This document shows, in pieces, positions 60,367 to 64,000 of a stretch of DNA of 64,000 nucleotides. The notes beneath the pieces were generated by a model. That model was not told where the DNA came from and ran no database searches. It saw nothing but the letters and a program-made list of their open reading frames with translations. Source of the DNA: an uncultured Bacteriovoracaceae bacterium (lineage in GTDB: Bacteria; Bdellovibrionota; Bacteriovoracia; Bacteriovoracales; Bacteriovoracaceae); assembly GCA_937923325.1 (NCBI GenBank), contig CAKZUQ010000016.1, forward strand, positions 60,224 to 124,223, given 5' to 3'. How positions within the stretch are numbered: position 1 is the first letter of the stretch; each line of letters starts with the position of its first letter. Made by a program: the position numbers and the translations under genes.

Positions 60367-60923
60367 TTCTTTTTTATTTTCTCCTAATGACTACTGTTTA
60401 TTCTTTTGAACTAAAGATGAGCTCTGACCAATTATATGGGAATGTAAACCTCGTGATTAAAGGCCTGGATAAAGGTAGTGTAACTTCAGTAAGTAACTCT
60501 AATATTTTTTCCGAGACAAATAGTTTCGGCTCTTATAAATATAAGTCAATTTTTAAAGAAGAAAAAAAACGCCTAAAAAAAATAGAGAATAGACTAAATG
60601 ATCTCAAACAAACATTTTTACTTGCAGGAAAAACGATTATAGATGTTTTTCCTATCCAAAGACATGACTTTTACATTGAATTTAATGGGCACGTTATATC
60701 AAGTAAAAATCCATATTTTAAAGAATTAAAAGAAGTTATTGAAGATATTTTTTTATCAAAAAATAAAGATAGTTTATTCGAAGTTACTTTAGTAGATTCT
60801 CAGTTAATTATTTTAAAAAATGGAAAAACAAAGAAGAGTATTTTTGATAAAGAAGAAAATTGCTCAGGATCAGCTAAGTCAGGTGTTTGTAAAATAAAGG
60901 ATCTAGGCTTTATTTCGATTTAA
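60345..60923 (+). CDS. Exported hypothetical protein coupled to the protease gene
   Basis: 192 residues. It starts at GTG 60345 inside the protease gene; a signal peptide (IILFYFLLMTTVYSF) follows. The mature part is a mixed helix/strand, with a charged helical stretch (YKSIFKEEKKRLKKIENRLND) and two Cys near the end. No family. Its position suggests a protease partner, such as a chaperone or inhibitor, by inference. It ends overlapping the DTW gene on the other strand. Confidence 0.5.
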   Translation: MVNINKIILFYFLLMTTVYSFELKMSSDQLYGNVNLVIKGLDKGSVTSVSNSNIFSETNSFGSYKYKSIFKEEKKRLKKIENRLNDLKQTFLLAGKTIIDVFPIQRHDFYIEFNGHVISSKNPYFKELKEVIEDIFLSKNKDSLFEVTLVDSQLIILKNGKTKKSIFDKEENCSGSAKSGVCKIKDLGFISI

Positions 60924-61565
60924 GCGAGAGCTATAAGTTTCTCTTGTTGGATCATTGATACACTCAAGTTGATATTCATTTATCTTAATGAATGGATTTA
61001 TGAAGTTTTCAATATTTTTAGCATCAATTTTTTCAATTTTATTTTTAGTAAGGTCACTAAGCATTACTTGAACCGTTTCTATTGTAGATATGAAGCCATC
61101 TTTTGGCTGTTCTTTAATCTTGTAGCCTGAGACATATTGTTGGTCAAAGGTGATATGTCTTGCTTTTTTTAGATTTGGACTTAAGTTTAAAATTTTCTTA
61201 GCACATGGCCAAGTTGAATCAATTATTATGAAGACATTTGTTCTTTTCTCAGCAAGGTTTATCTGCATTTCATCGCTATAATCATTTAGAGTTTTTGCTC
61301 CTTTTGAAGGATAAAGGATATAACTATTATATTTACTCGAGGTTAACACCTCATTAACATAGGGATGCTTTGAAAAGTCTATCCCTTCAATAAGTTTAGA
61401 GTTTGGAAGCGAGTAGTGTGTGATAAACCCAGTGTTATTTTTTACTTTTTGTCTTTCCATTGGGTGCATGAGAATTAAGAACTGTGACTTTGTATTTATT
61501 TTTTCTGCAACATTACAGATGCAGCTTGAAGTTGGGCGAAAGCAATTATAACATTTTGGGCGCAT
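60903..61565 (-). CDS. DTW-domain tRNA acp3U transferase, TapT-like
   Basis: 220 residues. N-terminal zinc-type Cys set (KCYNCFRPTSSCIC), then MHPMERQKVKNNTG, and the DTW signature FIIIDSTWPCAKKI (here D-S-T-W), with DGFISTIETVQVML near the end, which binds SAM. The family adds an aminocarboxypropyl group to uridine 47 of tRNA. ATG 61565 overlaps the upstream membrane gene. Confidence 0.85.
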   Translation of the reverse strand: MRPKCYNCFRPTSSCICNVAEKINTKSQFLILMHPMERQKVKNNTGFITHYSLPNSKLIEGIDFSKHPYVNEVLTSSKYNSYILYPSKGAKTLNDYSDEMQINLAEKRTNVFIIIDSTWPCAKKILNLSPNLKKARHITFDQQYVSGYKIKEQPKDGFISTIETVQVMLSDLTKNKIEKIDAKNIENFINPFIKINEYQLECINDPTRETYSSRLNRNKA

Positions 61566-61897
61566 TAATTCATACCTATAAAAAATATGATCATTGCCAG
61601 CACTATTAGAAAAAAATCTTTCGATGATTTTAAAAGCTGTGTAAAGTCTACTAACTTTTGACTTGAAAAATTTTGAGTATTAGTTAGGTAGTTTTTAATA
61701 TTTACCTTTTTACACCCAATGTCTTGTGGGAGCATAAATCTAAAAAGTGCAATTAAACCTATAAAGTAAATATGCATATTGGGTATGCTTGGTAATGTCT
61801 TTGTTATGAGCATAAATGGAAGTGTTGTGATGCTAAGCATTACAAAGAAAAATATCGCCTGTAAATGGAAGATCGCTTTAATTTTTGTTATCATCAT
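61565..61897 (-). CDS. Small membrane protein
   Basis: About 110 residues with three hydrophobic segments: AIFHLQAIFFFVMLSITTLP, then IYFIGLIALFRFML, and FFLIVLAMIIFFIGM. No family. I prefer the ATGs at 61894-61897 because the frame upstream to 61942 is not supported. It overlaps the DTW gene by one base, so the two are co-transcribed. Divergent from the ABC-F gene. Confidence 0.45.
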   Translation of the reverse strand: MMITKIKAIFHLQAIFFFVMLSITTLPFMLITKTLPSIPNMHIYFIGLIALFRFMLPQDIGCKKVNIKNYLTNTQNFSSQKLVDFTQLLKSSKDFFLIVLAMIIFFIGMN

Positions 61898-61957
61898 TTT
61901 ATTGTAGTTTAAAAAATATGAATACTGAATATTAAAGTTCAACTTAATCGAGGACAG

Positions 61958-63583
61958 ATGTTAAATATAGCAAACCTTTCTAAAATCCAAGGGGGAGAGA
62001 CCCTTTATTCCAATGTAACATTCCAAATTAATCCAGGTGAAAAAGTTGGTCTTGTTGGGCCAAACGGAACAGGGAAATCAACTCTTTTTAAAATGATAAC
62101 TAATGAAATTAGACCCGATACTGGTCAAATAAGTTTTCCAGATGCACTTACAATGGCCTATTTCTCTCAGAATGTTGGAGAGATGAAGGGTGTAACAGCT
62201 ATTGAAGCAGTTATAAATGCCAATGAAGAAGTTAAAGTCCTTAATGAAAAGTTAAGAGAATTTGAAGCCAAGTTATGTGATCCCGATCTTGACCCTGATG
62301 AAATGAATACTGTTCTTGCTAGAATGGGAGATGTTCAAACAAGGTTTGAAAAACTTGGTGGATATGACATTGAAACTAGAGCTGAAGAGATATTAACTGG
62401 TCTTGGAATTATGCCAGTTGATCACTATAAAGATGCTGGAGAGTTCAGTGGTGGTTGGAAAATGAGGATTGCTCTTGCTCAAGTTCTCGTGTTGAAGCCA
62501 GATCTAATCCTTATGGATGAGCCTACTAACTATTTAGATATGGAAACTATTTTATGGCTTGAGGAATGGCTAAAAAATTATGAGGGTGCTATATTTATGA
62601 CGACCCATGATAGATACTTTATGAATAACGTTTGTAAGAAAACTGTTGAGGTTGCTCATAAAAAAGTTACTGTTTACTCAGGTGATTACAATTACTATTT
62701 AAAAGAGCGTGAAATTAGATTAGATCAAATTAAGGCCGAATATGCTAGGCAACAGGCCATGCTTCAAAAAGAAGAGGAGTTTATTGCCAAATTTAAAGCT
62801 CGTGCCTCTCATGCGGCCCAAGTTCAATCTAGAGTTAAGAAAATTGAAAAGATTGAAAGAATTGAGATCCCAGCTGAAGAAGAGAAGATTTCATTTGAGT
62901 TCCAACAACCTCCAAGAGGGAGTGATGAAGTTGTCGTGATAAAAGATCTTGAAAAGGTATGGAAAAAAGATGGTAAAGATCATTTAGTATTTAAAAATTT
63001 AACTGCAACGGTTCAAAGAATGGAGAAAGTTGCTGTTGTTGGTGTTAATGGAGCTGGAAAGTCGACCCTTTTAAAATGTATTACACAAAACACTGAGCCA
63101 ACTCATGGAACTGTAAACCTTGGACCCAGTATTAAAATGGGATATTTTAGTCAATATTCTTTAGAGAGTTTAAATCCAGAGTCAACTGTTTTTGATGAAG
63201 TTAGGTCTGTCTTAAATTCTGCTAGTGACGGTTATATCAGAAATCTTTTGGCAGCATTTTTATTTAAAGGCGATGATGTCAAAAAGAAAGTAAAGGTACT
63301 CTCTGGTGGTGAAAAAAGTAGGCTGGTTATCGCAGTATTAATGAGTCAAAACTGCAATCTACTTGTGCTTGATGAGCCAACAAACCATTTAGATATAACT
63401 TCAAGAGAAATTCTTCTTGAGACTTTAAAAAGTTATGAAGGGACAATTATCTTTGTAAGTCACGATAGACACTTTTTAAAAGAACTATCTGATGTTGTTT
63501 ATGAAGTTGATAAAGGTGGTATCGAACTTTACCCTGGTAGATACGATTATTATTTAGAGAAAAAAGGTATGGCACAACTTTAG
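61958..63583 (+). CDS. ABC-F family ATPase
   Basis: 541 residues with two ABC domains and no membrane part: Walker A GPNGTGKST and GVNGAGKST; signatures FSGGWKMRIAL and LSGGEKSRLVIA; Walker B LILMDEPTNYLD and LLVLDEPTNHLD; the linker between them (KEEEFIAKFKARASHAAQVQSRVKKI) is the P-site tRNA interaction motif. It acts on the ribosome E site. It is closest in layout to YbiT/Ettа-like translation factors; which one is unclear. The stop overlaps the next GTG by one base. Confidence 0.93.
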   Translation: MLNIANLSKIQGGETLYSNVTFQINPGEKVGLVGPNGTGKSTLFKMITNEIRPDTGQISFPDALTMAYFSQNVGEMKGVTAIEAVINANEEVKVLNEKLREFEAKLCDPDLDPDEMNTVLARMGDVQTRFEKLGGYDIETRAEEILTGLGIMPVDHYKDAGEFSGGWKMRIALAQVLVLKPDLILMDEPTNYLDMETILWLEEWLKNYEGAIFMTTHDRYFMNNVCKKTVEVAHKKVTVYSGDYNYYLKEREIRLDQIKAEYARQQAMLQKEEEFIAKFKARASHAAQVQSRVKKIEKIERIEIPAEEEKISFEFQQPPRGSDEVVVIKDLEKVWKKDGKDHLVFKNLTATVQRMEKVAVVGVNGAGKSTLLKCITQNTEPTHGTVNLGPSIKMGYFSQYSLESLNPESTVFDEVRSVLNSASDGYIRNLLAAFLFKGDDVKKKVKVLSGGEKSRLVIAVLMSQNCNLLVLDEPTNHLDITSREILLETLKSYEGTIIFVSHDRHFLKELSDVVYEVDKGGIELYPGRYDYYLEKKGMAQL

Positions 63584-64000
63584 TGAGTGATTCAAGTCTT
63601 AAAGATCTTATTCTCTTAAATGCGACAACTTTATTTGCTGATAATGGCTTTAGTAAAACCTCATTGCAAAAAATTGCTGATGCATCTAATACATCCCAGA
63701 CAAATGTCCTGTATCACTTTAAGTCTAAAAAACTACTTTTTGAATCCTGTTTATTTAAGGCGATTGAACAAAATCGCTCGATTCTCAATAAAAGAAAATT
63801 CGACTCTGATAAAGAGGCTTTATTATTCTTACTTGATACAAATATCCAATGGGCGATTAATTCTCCAAAGGATTGTCAGTTATTTCTTTTATTATTTTAT
63901 TTTGCTAGTAATGATGATTATTTTCAAAAATTAACTGCTAAGATAACTTTTGAAGGAAAGATTCTTTTAAAGTCATATGTTGATAAACTTGACTTAAATG
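63583..64000 (+). CDS. TetR-family regulator, 3' part outside the window
   Basis: 139 codons are visible with no stop. LILLNATTLFADNGFSKTSLQKIADASNTSQTNVLYHFKSKKLLFESCL is the TetR DNA-binding domain (helix-turn-helix with the Y-x-H-F-x-x-K motif). The start is GTG 63583, overlapping the ABC-F stop by one base, so it is co-translated. The ligand-binding domain is cut off by the window end. Confidence 0.85.
   Translation, partial: MSDSSLKDLILLNATTLFADNGFSKTSLQKIADASNTSQTNVLYHFKSKKLLFESCLFKAIEQNRSILNKRKFDSDKEALLFLLDTNIQWAINSPKDCQLFLLLFYFASNDDYFQKLTAKITFEGKILLKSYVDKLDLN

Noticed and set aside
63620..63934. 104-residue plus-strand ORF at the window end
   Set aside because: It is out of frame with a clear TetR-type protein that starts at 63583 and runs past the window end.
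1..64000. tRNA, rRNA, riboswitch or CRISPR loci
   Set aside because: Looked for on both strands by eye; no cloverleaf, rRNA motif, known riboswitch core or repeat-spacer array was recognised. A covariance-model scan would be decisive.

Overview
The window is chromosomal DNA from a strongly AT-rich Gram-negative bacterium. Many genes encode small secreted proteins, lipoproteins, outer-membrane barrels and exported hydrolases. With the housekeeping set (thyA-folA, mutM, radD, rbgA, an ABC-F ATPase) this looks like a Bdellovibrio-like bacterium, most likely Bacteriovorax/Halobacteriovorax. That assignment is inference from style and content. No rRNA, tRNA or CRISPR array was recognised.

Layout. 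1-1.1 kb: 3' part of thyA overlapping folA. 1.1-8.2 kb: two arsenosugar-type glycosyltransferases (TIGR04283-like and TIGR04282-like), a DUF547 lipoprotein, a beta-barrel, a tiny Gly-rich/acidic exported protein, a polytopic GT87-like glycosyltransferase that appears to start at AUA, and an EamA transporter. A glycosidase-like lipoprotein runs on the other strand. 8.2-9.7 kb: a repeat-rich lipoprotein broken by one frameshift. 9.9-10.7 kb: mutM. 10.7 to about 19.7 kb: a probable integrative island with a tyrosine integrase, an excisionase-like HTH protein, a long imperfect hairpin and several palindromes, a RelE-like/XRE pair, an IS481-family element, a caspase-like protease gene interrupted by an in-frame TAA, a Phd/ParE pair and a Fic protein.

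20-31 kb: a HerA-like ATPase, DUF4258-type proteins, an M14 carboxypeptidase, HicAB, an ABC ATPase coupled to a membrane protein with an ankyrin-repeat tail, an orphan S4-like protein, an exported HExxH protein and a DEAD-box helicase. 31-37 kb: small periplasmic proteins, then a redoxin lipoprotein, a YtkA/FixH-like lipoprotein, a beta-barrel and a RegB/RegA-type redox two-component system, followed by a heme-oxygenase-like diiron protein. 37-44 kb: a histidine kinase (second probable AUA start), a two-gene OsmC-YcaO-TPR/cupin unit and a pilin-like protein lacking Glu5.

44-64 kb: PepQ, a DUF2805 protein, an SRPBCC-like protein, a phosphorylation-dead receiver, an exported nucleoside hydrolase, a 1030-residue exported coiled-coil protein with GX3 repeats, an RNase D-like exonuclease, RadD, YaiI, AzlCD, a second DEAD-box helicase, an exported kinase-fold protein, RbgA, a pseudouridine synthase, a large exported metalloprotease, a DTW-domain tRNA enzyme, an ABC-F ATPase and the start of a TetR regulator.

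The sequence does not show one complete new defence system. The most unusual points are the two apparent AUA starts with good Shine-Dalgarno sites, the stop-interrupted caspase-like protease, the roughly 135-nt hairpin in the island control region, the ABC/ankyrin fusion, the exported kinase-fold protein, and the OsmC-YcaO/cupin and RegBA redox clusters.
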